21,062 nt of DNA, from positions 1 through 21,062 of the forward strand of contig CAMJDE010000005.1 in NCBI GenBank assembly GCA_946404295.1, written 5' to 3'. Below are positions 1 to 6,652 of this stretch, one piece after another. A model generated the notes under the pieces. The model was not told where the DNA came from and searched no databases. It saw only the letters and a list, made by a program, of their open reading frames with translations. This DNA comes from an uncultured Clostridia bacterium (GTDB lineage Bacteria > Bacillota > Clostridia > Oscillospirales > CAG-272). Both the position numbers and the translations under genes were made by a program. Numbering within the stretch: the first letter of the stretch is position 1; each line of letters begins with the position of its first letter.

Positions 1-2
1 TC

Positions 3-59
3 CGAAACGCTCTGCTCGCGGCTGCGCTCACCTATTTTCTTCTGACCAACGCGTTGTAA
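3..59 (+). CDS. C-terminal tail of an upstream membrane protein (partial)
   Basis: Reading from base 3 gives 18 codons and a TAA at 57-59. The peptide is almost entirely hydrophobic (NALLAAALTYFLLTNAL), as expected for the last transmembrane helix of a membrane protein that begins left of the window. The stop lies 11 bp before the next ATG, with the AAAGGAG ribosome binding site between them, which fits an operon junction. The frame of the following lipoprotein is also open to base 2, so the choice of frame rests on hydrophobicity and the well-placed stop. Function cannot be said. Confidence 0.45.
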   Translation, partial: RNALLAAALTYFLLTNAL

Positions 60-70
60 AGGAGAACGAT

Positions 71-1189
71 ATGAAAAAACGGATGATGATTCGCGCTTTG
101 GTGCTTTTGCTCGCGCCCGCGATCTTGATTCTCTCGCTCTTCGCCTGCGCGGGGAGACCCCCGGCGAGCACGACCGTCACGCGCAATCCCCACCAAACCG
201 TCGAGCCGGTAGGGACGCCGCCGGACGAGCTGCGACGGGTTGCGGAAGAAAACCTGTTTTATAATATCGTTCCGTTTTCCGACCGTATGTTCAAAACCAC
301 ATCCGGCGTCAACTCATCGTTAGAATTGACGGGCGAGACGACGGTGACAATGATGGATCTGTACGGAGAGACGCTTGCGGAGCGCAAGATCCGATTGGAA
401 CAAGGGCATCGCATCGGCGCGCTGACCGCAACCTCCGACGGCGGTTTTTTGTTCGTGATCGGCTTTTTCGATTATCAGATCGGTCCCGGTATCAACGCGG
501 GCGACAACGGATTTGCCTCGCGGGTCGTCAAGTGCGACGCCGCCGGGGAGGTCGTTTTCGATACGGCGATCGATCAGGTGGACGGCAGTGCGCTGATGTT
601 TTGCCTTGAGAGGGACGGGCGTTACTACTTGTTCGGGTCCTACCGCAAACCGGAAAATCGCCCGACTTACGGCGAAACCGACGTTTCCGTTCTGGTCCTC
701 TCCGGGACCGGAGAGGTCGTTCGGAGCGCGTGTATCGGGGGAAGCGATTTCGATATGTTTTACGGCGCCGAGTTGACCGAGGACGGTTTTCTGCTTCAGG
801 TGCAAACGCAGTCGACCGACGGCGACTTTCCGATTTCGACCGGAGAGACGGTAAGCGTGAGCAAACGGATGGAAGTGGAGTTGGACCAAGACTTAACGGT
901 CAAATCGTTTCGCCCGTCCGAACGACCGTACGCCACGTACTCTGCCCGGGTCGGGGAAAAAGACGGACAGCCGATCTATCGGGGCGATCCGCTCTTCGAC
1001 GGGTTCGACGCTGGAACGCCGACGGCGTATCTGGATTACGGAGAGTATTATTTGATTGTGTCCCAAAACGTGATCGGCGAGATCGAAACGCCACCCGAGG
1101 TCAGCGCCCGGCATTATTGTACGGAAACGGTCTATTCCGGCTACGACAGGGAGGGAAATCTGCTGTTTCGTTACGCGATCTTTCCCTGA
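71..1189 (+). CDS. Lipoprotein with degenerate beta-propeller-like repeats
   Basis: A 372-residue secreted lipoprotein. Residues 1-25 form a signal peptide (Lys/Arg-rich start, long Leu/Ile/Ala core) ending in the lipobox LFAC, so Cys26 should be lipidated and the protein held on the outer face of the membrane. A Thr/Pro-rich linker follows. The body holds at least two related stretches: SDGGFLFVIGFFDY near residue 125, and GGSDFDMFYGAELTEDGF followed by STDGDFP near 225-255. These resemble the GGS-D-F...DGGFL...S-DGDF blades of Clostridia beta-propeller repeat proteins, but are degenerate. Start supported by AAAGGAGAACGAT before the ATG. It sits 54 bp before a second lipoprotein with a very similar leader and is probably co-transcribed with it. 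No catalytic motif is visible; a surface binding role is only a guess. Confidence 0.8.
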   Translation: MKKRMMIRALVLLLAPAILILSLFACAGRPPASTTVTRNPHQTVEPVGTPPDELRRVAEENLFYNIVPFSDRMFKTTSGVNSSLELTGETTVTMMDLYGETLAERKIRLEQGHRIGALTATSDGGFLFVIGFFDYQIGPGINAGDNGFASRVVKCDAAGEVVFDTAIDQVDGSALMFCLERDGRYYLFGSYRKPENRPTYGETDVSVLVLSGTGEVVRSACIGGSDFDMFYGAELTEDGFLLQVQTQSTDGDFPISTGETVSVSKRMEVELDQDLTVKSFRPSERPYATYSARVGEKDGQPIYRGDPLFDGFDAGTPTAYLDYGEYYLIVSQNVIGEIETPPEVSARHYCTETVYSGYDREGNLLFRYAIFP

Positions 1190-1243
1190 TCTGGTGTAAC
1201 GGGTCTGCTGCCGATTGACGGTTTATAAAAGGAGAAAAGCCGA

Positions 1244-2278
1244 ATGAAACAAAACGTAACAATCTCTTTCCGCGTCCTCTTATCGGCGCTTCTCCTCGCG
1301 CTGCTCTTTTCGCTCTTTGCCTGCGCGGGGGGAACCCCGACGATCACGACCGCCACGACGGAGCCCGACGACGGCAAGCCGGCTGCGTTCTGCGACGGGA
1401 TGATCATCGATCGGTTCCGTTCGGTCGGGATCCCTCCGTGTGCGATCCCCGTCGGGGTCACAAAGAACGATAACGGCTATTACACCTCGGCGCCGCTTTT
1501 CGAAAACGACTATCTTTCGTACCTCACAGAATTGCGGAAGAACGGTTTTACCTGCGCGCGGACAAAAACGGGGGCGTTCCTCTTCCGTGACGATTGCGCC
1601 GTGTTTTTGCACAATTCTGCTTCCGCGTTTGAACTCAGGTTTTATCGGACCGGTGTAGGCGCGCCGAAAGACGGGGTTACGGTCGCAGAGATGAAAGAAA
1701 AACTCTGCCCGAAAAACAGTCTGTCGAAGGTCGCGTTTCATCCGATCGACGTCACCCCAAAGGGCTTTTATGAGCGTACCGGGGGACAGTTCTTCGCCGT
1801 TCCGACGTACTCTTTCGACGGTTACGCCGAGAGGGGGCAAACCGAGATGATGCACAGCGAGTTTAACGAGCGCTATTCTTGCGCAGTCTATTTCGTCCGG
1901 GGTAATATTGTCTCTCGGGTCGGAATGGAGCGCGCCGCAGTCGCCGACGTCGACGGGGACGGAGAGGAAGAGGTCTTTCTTCTGTCGAGCGGTCCGACGA
2001 GCGGGTTGCCCAGTATCGTCTTGACGATGATTGACGGGGAAGACGCTGTCGGTTGGTTTTTCGACTTCGGTATCGTTCCGGGAGCTCTGTATTTTACCGA
2101 GCAGGACGGAAACTTGTTCATTCGCGACGAGGCGCAACACTCCGAAACAGAGTACCTGTACGAGATCCGCTTGGATCAGCGCGACGGCGAAACCGCCGTT
2201 TCGCTTTTTCTCCAAAAAGAATCCCGGCGTATCGATCCCAACGGAACGTGGCCCTTTCGGTTGGAGTTCGATCCGTAA
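1244..2278 (+). CDS. Lipoprotein with DxDxDG-type acidic motif
   Basis: A 344-residue lipoprotein. The signal peptide ends in the lipobox LFAC with Cys27 as the lipidation site, followed by a Thr-rich linker. The leader and linker closely resemble those of the preceding lipoprotein (both read LFACAG and then a Thr/Pro-rich stretch), while the mature domains look unrelated. Near residue 230 the segment VADVDGDGEEEVFLLSSG is the Asp-rich calcium-loop type motif of VCBS/FG-GAP repeat proteins, here present once. Start supported by AAAAGGAGAAAAG upstream. The gene lies 54 bp after its neighbour with no terminator between, so a two-lipoprotein operon is likely. The next gene has its own promoter. 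Function unknown; a surface protein that may bind Ca2+ is an inference. Confidence 0.8.
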   Translation: MKQNVTISFRVLLSALLLALLFSLFACAGGTPTITTATTEPDDGKPAAFCDGMIIDRFRSVGIPPCAIPVGVTKNDNGYYTSAPLFENDYLSYLTELRKNGFTCARTKTGAFLFRDDCAVFLHNSASAFELRFYRTGVGAPKDGVTVAEMKEKLCPKNSLSKVAFHPIDVTPKGFYERTGGQFFAVPTYSFDGYAERGQTEMMHSEFNERYSCAVYFVRGNIVSRVGMERAAVADVDGDGEEEVFLLSSGPTSGLPSIVLTMIDGEDAVGWFFDFGIVPGALYFTEQDGNLFIRDEAQHSETEYLYEIRLDQRDGETAVSLFLQKESRRIDPNGTWPFRLEFDP

Positions 2279-2288
2279 ACGTTCCGCC

Positions 2289-2317
2289 TTGTTTTTTTCG
2301 TCGAATTGTGGTATACT
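2289..2317 (+). promoter_or_regulatory. Sigma-A promoter for the 2346-3394 gene pair
   Basis: A -35 box TTGTTT (2289-2294), a 17-bp spacer and a -10 box TATACT (2312-2317), with TGG directly before the -10 box (extended -10). Transcription should start near 2324 and give a leader of about 22 nt that includes AAGGGG before the ATG at 2346. Confidence 0.75.
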
Positions 2318-2345
2318 GGATTTACAAAAAAAGCAAGGGGTCAAT

Positions 2346-2828
2346 ATGGAAAACAACGAGATCCGCGCCTATCTTGAAAAAATGAAGTTTTGCCGGCTGA
2401 CCAGAATCAGATGCGCGTGTGAAATGCTTGTGTTTGATTTCGGTTCCTGCGGTCTTCACGCACAGAACTACACGCGTACCACCAAAAACGGAAAAATACT
2501 TCTGACCACTCTTGATTATCTGAGTTGGGATCGGGAAAACGACGAAAACAACGACGAATGGCGCAACCTCGATCGGTATCGGGACGAGATCGTCGGAGGC
2601 GTCGTTTCAGACGTCCGGTTGAACGAATTGAACGATCTGACCGTCACGCTTGATAACGGCGCGACGATTGAGTGCTTCGCCGCGAACGGGGAGACGACCT
2701 ATGACGAGGAACTCGAGTTCTGGCGGGCACTGTTCGACGTAGACGAGACGATCGTCACGCATATTGTGGCGACCAACGTTTCTTTGGACGTGGTAACGAA
2801 CGTAGAGGAGACGGATTCCAAAGAATGA
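2346..2828 (+). CDS. Unrecognised acidic cytosolic protein (160 aa)
   Basis: The open frame extends upstream, but the start at 2346 is chosen because it follows AAGGGG and lies just downstream of a good promoter; upstream codons overlap the previous lipoprotein. The protein is 160 residues, acidic, without signal peptide or membrane helix, so it should be cytosolic. It alternates predicted strands and loops: RIRCACEMLVFDFG, a motif-like DLTVTLDNGATIECF near residue 105, then DEELEFWRALFDVDE. The pattern is reminiscent of small single-domain immunity or DUF6188-like proteins, but this is a weak resemblance and no family is assigned. Its last four bases overlap the HAD gene (ATGA), so the two proteins are translationally coupled. 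Confidence 0.75.
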   Translation: MENNEIRAYLEKMKFCRLTRIRCACEMLVFDFGSCGLHAQNYTRTTKNGKILLTTLDYLSWDRENDENNDEWRNLDRYRDEIVGGVVSDVRLNELNDLTVTLDNGATIECFAANGETTYDEELEFWRALFDVDETIVTHIVATNVSLDVVTNVEETDSKE

Positions 2829-3394
2829 AAAAACTCCTTTTGTTCGACTGCTTCGGGGTGGTGATGCGCGAGGTCGCGCCGTATTGGTTCCGGCGGTACT
2901 ATACCGACGAGGAAGCCGACCGGATCAAGGAAAGTATGATGCACGACGGCGACGTCGGGGCGGTGCCGGACGACGTTCTTTATCGGCGGCTCGGGGAGAC
3001 CGTCGGGGCGCCGGGCGAGACGATCCGGCGGGAATGGGAAGATCTCGTGATCCCGAACGCCGAGACCATCGCCCTGATCCGCGAACTGAAAAGCCGTTAC
3101 CGCGTCGCGCTGCTCTCAAACGCGATGTCGGGCTATCTTCGCTACGCGCTCGACAAATGCGGGATCGCCGATCTCTTCGATTTTGTGATCGTGTCCGCCG
3201 AGGTGAAACTCGTCAAACCCGATCCCGCGATCTTCCGCCTCGCCCTCGAACGCGCGGGGGTGGTTGCAAAAGACGCCCTGATGATCGACGACGTGGAGAA
3301 AAATCTCGACGGCGCGAAAGCCGTCGGGATCGACGGATACCTGTTCCGCTCGGCGGCGGGACTCCGCGACTATCTTGCCCGGGACACACAATAG
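2825..3394 (+). CDS. HAD superfamily (subfamily IA-like) protein with altered motif I
   Basis: A 189-residue haloacid dehalogenase-fold protein. Motif I is FDCFGVV with Asp8 as the likely nucleophile, motif II is LLSNAM near residue 98, motif III is the Lys of KPDPAIF near 138, and motif IV is MIDDVEKN near 157. Residues 15-85 form the helical cap of subfamily IA. The position two residues after the nucleophile, an Asp in HAD phosphatases, is Phe10. This resembles the D-x-(Y/F)-G pattern of L-2-haloacid dehalogenases and YihX-like variants, so ordinary phosphatase activity is uncertain. The start overlaps the upstream stop as ATGA, with no strong separate ribosome binding site. A terminator follows at 3402. 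Family assignment is firm; the substrate is unknown. Confidence 0.88.
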   Translation: MKKLLLFDCFGVVMREVAPYWFRRYYTDEEADRIKESMMHDGDVGAVPDDVLYRRLGETVGAPGETIRREWEDLVIPNAETIALIRELKSRYRVALLSNAMSGYLRYALDKCGIADLFDFVIVSAEVKLVKPDPAIFRLALERAGVVAKDALMIDDVEKNLDGAKAVGIDGYLFRSAAGLRDYLARDTQ

Positions 3395-3401
3395 AAAACG
3401 C

Positions 3402-3440
3402 CGTAGGCGGCTACGATTTCGCAGCCGCCTACGTTTTTAT
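3402..3440 (+). terminator. Intrinsic terminator after the HAD gene
   Basis: A perfect 11-bp stem (3402-3412 with 3423-3433), a 10-nt loop, then TTTTTATTT. It lies 7 bp after the HAD stop. Its T-run overlaps the end of the convergent alkylation-repair gene at 3437. A short A-run before the stem (3396-3399) gives only a weak signal on the minus strand. Confidence 0.88.
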
Positions 3441-4114
3441 TTGACCGTCAGTTTTCGGAGATATTCTTTTCGCTCCGGCTCGACGCGGAAACTCTCGATC
3501 GCTTTTCGGATCGTTTTGTTGTGCGTCGGCGTCGGCAGGGCGCGGGTTTCCAGATACGGGAGCGTCTCGTCCCACCGCTTGGCGAGGGCGGTGGCGTAAA
3601 ACCACGCGACCATCATGGAAACGTAGTATTCCTCCTGCGGGATCTTCGCCGGCAGGGCGAGGACTGCGGGGGCGAAGTTTTCGTCGAGGTAGTACGCCAT
3701 AAGGAACCCGACGGCGGCGCGCCGGACGTAGGGCAGGGGAGAGGCGAGCCAAAGGCGAATCGAGGGAAGCGCCTCGCCCGCGTGACGGGCAAAGACCTTC
3801 GGGCGGAGGATGTCGGTCGTCGCCCAGTTGTCGGCGAAGGGGAGAAATCGGTCGACCTCGGCAAGCGCGGTTCCAAAATCGCGTTCCCGCCCGACAAGGA
3901 TCGCGTGGAGCAGGTCTTCTTCGAGCGTTTCGTGCGGCAGGGCGGCGAGGAACGCCGCCCGCTCGTCGCCCTTGATCTCTTTTGCGAGCGCCCGGAGCGC
4001 GGGGAGCCGCACTCCGCGGATTTTTTCGCGTGGGACGGAGGGGATCAGTTTGGCTTGGAAATCCGCGTAGCCGGGCTCGGCAAGAGGAGCGAGTCGGTCG
4101 GAAACGGTCTTCAT
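3437..4114 (-). CDS. DNA alkylation repair protein, AlkD-like HEAT-repeat family
   Basis: A 225-residue all-helical protein of the AlkC/AlkD-like family (COG4912), DNA glycosylases that remove positively charged N3- or N7-alkylated purines. Recognisable stretches are REKIRGVRLPALRALAKEI (29-47), NWATTDIL (96-103), YVRRAAVGFLMAYYLD (129-144) and YYVSMMVAWFYATALAKRW (163-181). Trp97 and Asp101 have the four-residue spacing of the Trp/Asp pair in Bacillus AlkD, and Trp171 may be the third aromatic. It starts one base after the stop of the membrane XRE gene (TAA-G-ATG). No clear Shine-Dalgarno sequence precedes the ATG, only an A-rich stretch, so translation is probably coupled to the upstream gene. 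Activity is inferred from family membership. Confidence 0.88.
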   Translation of the reverse strand: MKTVSDRLAPLAEPGYADFQAKLIPSVPREKIRGVRLPALRALAKEIKGDERAAFLAALPHETLEEDLLHAILVGRERDFGTALAEVDRFLPFADNWATTDILRPKVFARHAGEALPSIRLWLASPLPYVRRAAVGFLMAYYLDENFAPAVLALPAKIPQEEYYVSMMVAWFYATALAKRWDETLPYLETRALPTPTHNKTIRKAIESFRVEPERKEYLRKLTVK

Positions 4115-4115
4115 C

Positions 4116-5111
4116 TTACTTTTTTTCGTTCTGCGACCCGGAGATCAGCCGCCAGATCGCCGAGACCGCGCCGAAGAGCACGCCGGCGATCGGCCAGACG
4201 ATCCAGGTTTTGTCCCAGTCGCCCGTCAGGAAACTCCAGGTCAGGTATCCGGCGATGGCGACGCACCAGTAAACCGAGGTAAGCGCCTCTTCGGTCTTAT
4301 TCTGCTGTTTGGTCGCTTCCGACGCCTCGGTCTCGTTCAGCAGGAAGGTAAAACTCCCGCGCACGATCCCGACCCGCACGATCATATAGACGCCGATCCC
4401 GATGATGGGGAACATCAGCGACACGAACACCGTGAGGGTCCGGTCGGAGACGCCCATAGCGCCCGCGACGATCAGGGGCAGCACCGCGAGGATGCAGAGC
4501 ACGATCCCGAGCGTCAGGCAGACGGTGTAGGTGTGTTCGTGCGCGCGGCGTTTCTCTTTGACCATACCCGACACGCCGTAGGCGGTCTCAAACCCCTCGG
4601 TATGCCAGACGTTGAAGCGGGAGGTGCGGATGCCGGTCACGATGAAGAGCGCGACCCCGATCGCCACCAATCCGAACAGGGCGGTCATCCCGACGGCGGC
4701 GGCGACGCCCTCGCTGATCGAGCCGCCGTACTCCGCCAGCCCGCCGAGCAGGATCAAGAGGGCGGGGCAGAGGACGCAGAGCAGGACGCCGAGCGCAATG
4801 GTCCGCGCGCTCTGCCGCTGGGTCGAGAGGTAGTCGTTGGCTTCCTCCATCGTGACGACGCGCTTGCCGCCGGGCTCGGTCGTTTCTTTCAAAGGCGCGG
4901 CGTCCTCGGGCTCGATTTCGTCTTTTAAAAGGTAGTCGGTCGAGACGCCGAAGAGTTCGGCGAGCAGAATGACCTTCGAGAGGTCGGGGGTCGCCTGCGC
5001 GCTCTCCCATTTCGAGATCGCCTGCCGCGAGACCGACAGTTTTTCGGCGAGGTCCTCCTGCGACCAGCCGTTCTTTTTCCGTTCGTTGATGATCTTGTCT
5101 GCGAGTATCAT
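4116..5111 (-). CDS. XRE-family regulator with six membrane helices
   Basis: A 331-residue protein. Residues 5-60 are a classic XRE/Cro helix-turn-helix (ADKIINERKKNGWSQEDLAE followed by SVSRQAISKWE). After a linker come six predicted transmembrane segments at roughly 104-125, 135-160, 195-218, 224-248, 279-298 and 303-323. The start at 5111 is chosen because AAGGAGAG lies just upstream; the longer frame to 5147 adds twelve non-homologous residues. An N-terminal HTH joined to a multi-helix membrane domain is a common Bacillota arrangement, thought to tie transcription to a membrane signal. It is probably co-transcribed with the AlkD-like gene, one base downstream. The signal and targets are unknown. 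A weak extended -10 (TGGTAGAAT) lies at 5176-5168. Confidence 0.88.
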   Translation of the reverse strand: MILADKIINERKKNGWSQEDLAEKLSVSRQAISKWESAQATPDLSKVILLAELFGVSTDYLLKDEIEPEDAAPLKETTEPGGKRVVTMEEANDYLSTQRQSARTIALGVLLCVLCPALLILLGGLAEYGGSISEGVAAAVGMTALFGLVAIGVALFIVTGIRTSRFNVWHTEGFETAYGVSGMVKEKRRAHEHTYTVCLTLGIVLCILAVLPLIVAGAMGVSDRTLTVFVSLMFPIIGIGVYMIVRVGIVRGSFTFLLNETEASEATKQQNKTEEALTSVYWCVAIAGYLTWSFLTGDWDKTWIVWPIAGVLFGAVSAIWRLISGSQNEKK

Positions 5112-5167
5112 GGTATTCTCTCCTTGATGATCTGCCCGGTCCGGCACCTTGCCCCCGGGACGCCTTC

Positions 5168-5176
5168 ATTCTACCA
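5168..5176 (-). promoter_or_regulatory. Weak candidate extended -10 for the XRE-alkD operon
   Basis: The minus strand reads TGGTAGAAT here, an extended -10 about 57 bp before the XRE start. No recognisable -35 box lies at 16-18 bp. The rest of 5112-5277 holds only a run of CGGTT-rich direct repeats (5227-5255) and no clear terminator for the Doc gene, so read-through from the toxin-antitoxin promoter is possible. Confidence 0.28.
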
Positions 5177-5277
5177 CGGGCAGGGGGTCGGGGTCTACCA
5201 ACCGGGGGTTGCAATTTGTAAAATCACGGTTGCTTTTTTCGGTTTTTTCGGTTGCGTTTGCCGCTACCGACCGTTTT

Positions 5278-5652
5278 TCAGCGGTTTTCGCGGATCCAGG
5301 CGAGCAGTCCGTTGTAGTCCATCTCGCCGCGCGCGACGGCGAACCCGACCCGCGCCACGTCGTCCACCGAGGGGTGGAGCCGGATCCCGTTGGTTTCGAG
5401 AAAGGTCAGAAGGACATACATTCCGATCCGTTTGTTCCCGTCGACGAAGGCGTGATTGGAGATCAGGGAATACCCGATCCGCGCCGCCTTCTCCTCTTTC
5501 GTCGGGTAGAGTTCTTTTCCGTCGAAGGTTTGGAACGCCGACGCCAGCGCGCTGTCGAGCAGATCCAAATCGCGCACGTCGGCGGCGCCGCCGGTCTCTT
5601 CAATCACAAGTTGGTGCAGGAGCAGTACTTTTTCACGGCTGAATCGGATCAT
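5278..5652 (-). CDS. doc: Doc-type toxin, Fic/Doc family
   Basis: A 124-residue protein of the Fic superfamily, Doc branch. The signature HAFVDGNKR lies at 67-75 (His67, Phe69, Asp71, Asn73, Lys74, Arg75). It has Lys where AMP-transferring Fic proteins usually have Gly, as in phage P1 Doc, which phosphorylates EF-Tu and halts translation. The N-terminal helix and the segment LDLLDSALASAF (29-40) also fit Doc. Length matches the family. The start overlaps the Phd stop by four bases (ATGA), the usual coupled antitoxin-first order. Asp71 and Asn73 are intact, so the toxin should be active; EF-Tu as target is inferred from P1 Doc. Confidence 0.9.
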   Translation of the reverse strand: MIRFSREKVLLLHQLVIEETGGAADVRDLDLLDSALASAFQTFDGKELYPTKEEKAARIGYSLISNHAFVDGNKRIGMYVLLTFLETNGIRLHPSVDDVARVGFAVARGEMDYNGLLAWIRENR

Positions 5653-5891
5653 TTTGCCAGTACCTCGAACGCCCGGCGGTATTCGCGCAATACGCGCGCC
5701 GCGACGAAGTCGATCTTCTCGTCGTCGGTCATCTCAATCGGCGCGTCGCTCTCCAGATCGACCAGACGGTATTTGGGTTTGTTGTTCTTGAAAATGATGA
5801 TCTCCCCGGATTTGTCCGCCATCCGCGCGACCCGGGAAAAGTTCTGATTCGCTTCGGAGATCGAAACGATCTTTTCGGTGTTGATGTTCAT
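5649..5891 (-). CDS. phd: Phd/YefM-type antitoxin
   Basis: An 80-residue protein. The N-terminal VSISEANQNFSRVARMADKSGEIIIFKNNKPKY is the Phd/YefM DNA-binding fold, with the usual acidic, flexible C-terminal tail that would wrap the toxin. The start at 5891 is chosen because GGAGGTGG lies immediately upstream; the longer frame to 5921 would begin inside the -10 region. It is expected to neutralise Doc and to repress its own promoter alone or in complex with Doc. A six-base direct repeat GATATT (+ strand 5904-5909 and 5928-5933) flanks the promoter and might be operator half-sites, but this is weak. Confidence 0.9.
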   Translation of the reverse strand: MNINTEKIVSISEANQNFSRVARMADKSGEIIIFKNNKPKYRLVDLESDAPIEMTDDEKIDFVAARVLREYRRAFEVLAK

Positions 5892-5909
5892 AAAACCACC
5901 TCCGATATT

Positions 5910-5938
5910 ATTATACATCAATTTTAGGATATTGTCAA
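5910..5938 (-). promoter_or_regulatory. Consensus sigma-A promoter of phd-doc
   Basis: On the minus strand TTGACA (5938-5933), a 17-bp spacer and TATAAT (5915-5910): both boxes match consensus exactly. The predicted start near 5903 falls at the first bases of the GGAGGTGG ribosome binding site, giving a leader of only about 12 nt. Confidence 0.92.
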
Positions 5939-5950
5939 CCTATTTTTAAG

Positions 5951-6220
5951 ACGACGTGCGGATTTCAGCGCAGATCGGAAACGAACGGGTTGGTTTTGAT
6001 CCGTTAAAGCATTTCGCTCTGTGCAAAACCGTTTCCCGGTAAAACACATTTAAGGTTGAAACCCGTTCGTTCGCGAACGGGTTTCTTCTTTTTGTTCAAG
6101 TTCGTTTCCTATCCCCGTTCTCACCCTCTCGCGGTATGTATATACGGCTTCGGGGTGAGAATCGGGATTCTGCATCTGCCTCCGCCCGCCTGACGGCAGG
6201 GCTGGCGCAGGTAGGGTCAA
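5951..6220 (+). repeat. Structured dispersed repeat, copy A (long)
   Basis: First copy of the repeat family. Parts in order: a 5' block with CAGATCGGAAACGAA and CCGTTAAAGCATTT (5971-6014); the conserved TTAAGGTTGAAA (6050-6061); hairpin P1 (6059-6069 with 6074-6084, 11 bp, TTCG loop) followed by CTTCTTTTT; hairpin P2 (6114-6126 with 6153-6166, 13 bp and one bulged base) with an inner stem GTAT/ATAC; hairpin P3 (CGCC near 6187 with GGCG at 6204-6207); and a tail GCTGGCGCAGGTAG (6201-6214). P1 plus its T-run would also work as a terminator. No gene on the plus strand precedes it, unlike copies C and D. Confidence 0.8.
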
Positions 6221-6226
6221 GAGGGG

Positions 6227-6353
6227 ACGACGGGCGGATTTCAGCGCAGATCGGAAACGAATGGTTTTTTGATCTGATAAAGCGTTTTGCATTGTGCAAA
6301 ACCGTTTCACAGGAAAACGCATTTAAGGTTGAAACCCGTCTGCGAACGGGTTT
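6227..6353 (+). repeat. Structured dispersed repeat, copy B (partial, tandem with A)
   Basis: Restarts 276 bp after copy A with nearly the same 5' block (ACGACGGGCGGATTTCAG, then CAGATCGGAAACGAA), keeps AAAGC...GCATTGTGCAAAACC and TTTAAGGTTGAAA, and ends with a shortened P1 stem (6332-6339 with 6346-6353, 8 bp). It lacks the T-run, P2, P3 and the tail. The A and B 5' blocks are closer to each other than to C or D, which suggests a local duplication. Confidence 0.75.
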
Positions 6354-6355
6354 GC

Positions 6356-6581
6356 CTTCCCCTCAAGGGGAAGACTTAAAACGAAGCAAGGGGAACAAAA
6401 GCAAAGCGGATCGATAAAGCCGCGTTTTTGAAACCGCGCGCGACGAGTCACGAGTCGCGCGCTGACTTCAACCCGATATTGAAGTTCTTTGCCGCGCTTT
6501 CTCCGAAAGAAAGCGCGAAAACGTCCCCCTCATCTCTTTATAAAAACTCCCCCGCGCGGCAAAGATTTTTACCGCGCGGGG
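6356..6581. repeat. Cluster of five palindromes upstream of purB
   Basis: Five inverted repeats in about 225 bp of non-coding DNA: 6356-6373 (8-bp arms), 6436-6462 (9-bp arms GCGCGCGAC/GTCGCGCGC), 6465-6485 (7-bp arms), 6493-6517 (10-bp arms CGCGCTTTCT/AGAAAGCGCG) and 6550-6581 (10-bp arms CCCCGCGCGG/CCGCGCGGGG). The last ends one base before the purB -35 box. None is followed by a clear T-run and no gene is seen. All lie upstream of the predicted purB transcript, so they cannot be its leader. Confidence 0.75.
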
Positions 6582-6610
6582 TTGCGCGGGGGCGCGGGAT
6601 GTGCTATAAT
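6582..6610 (+). promoter_or_regulatory. Sigma-A promoter of purB-guaB
   Basis: TTGCGC (6582-6587), a 17-bp spacer and TATAAT (6605-6610), with TGC directly before the -10 box (extended -10). Predicted start near 6617 and a leader of about 36 nt. The leader is too short for a purine riboswitch, and no PurR box is recognised. Confidence 0.85.
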
Positions 6611-6652
6611 AAACTGTAATCATATTCGTTTGACCGAAAGGAGTGGCAAACG

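Noticed and set aside
5951..6353. CRISPR array from repeated blocks A and B
   Set aside because: Only two units 276 bp apart with internal hairpins and no regular repeat-spacer pattern; no cas genes.
6428..6619. 63-codon open frame upstream of purB
   Set aside because: It runs through the palindrome cluster and the purB promoter, and has no ribosome binding site; the peptide reflects the repeats.
6611..6652. Purine or ZTP riboswitch before purB
   Set aside because: The predicted leader is about 36 nt and contains no riboswitch core.
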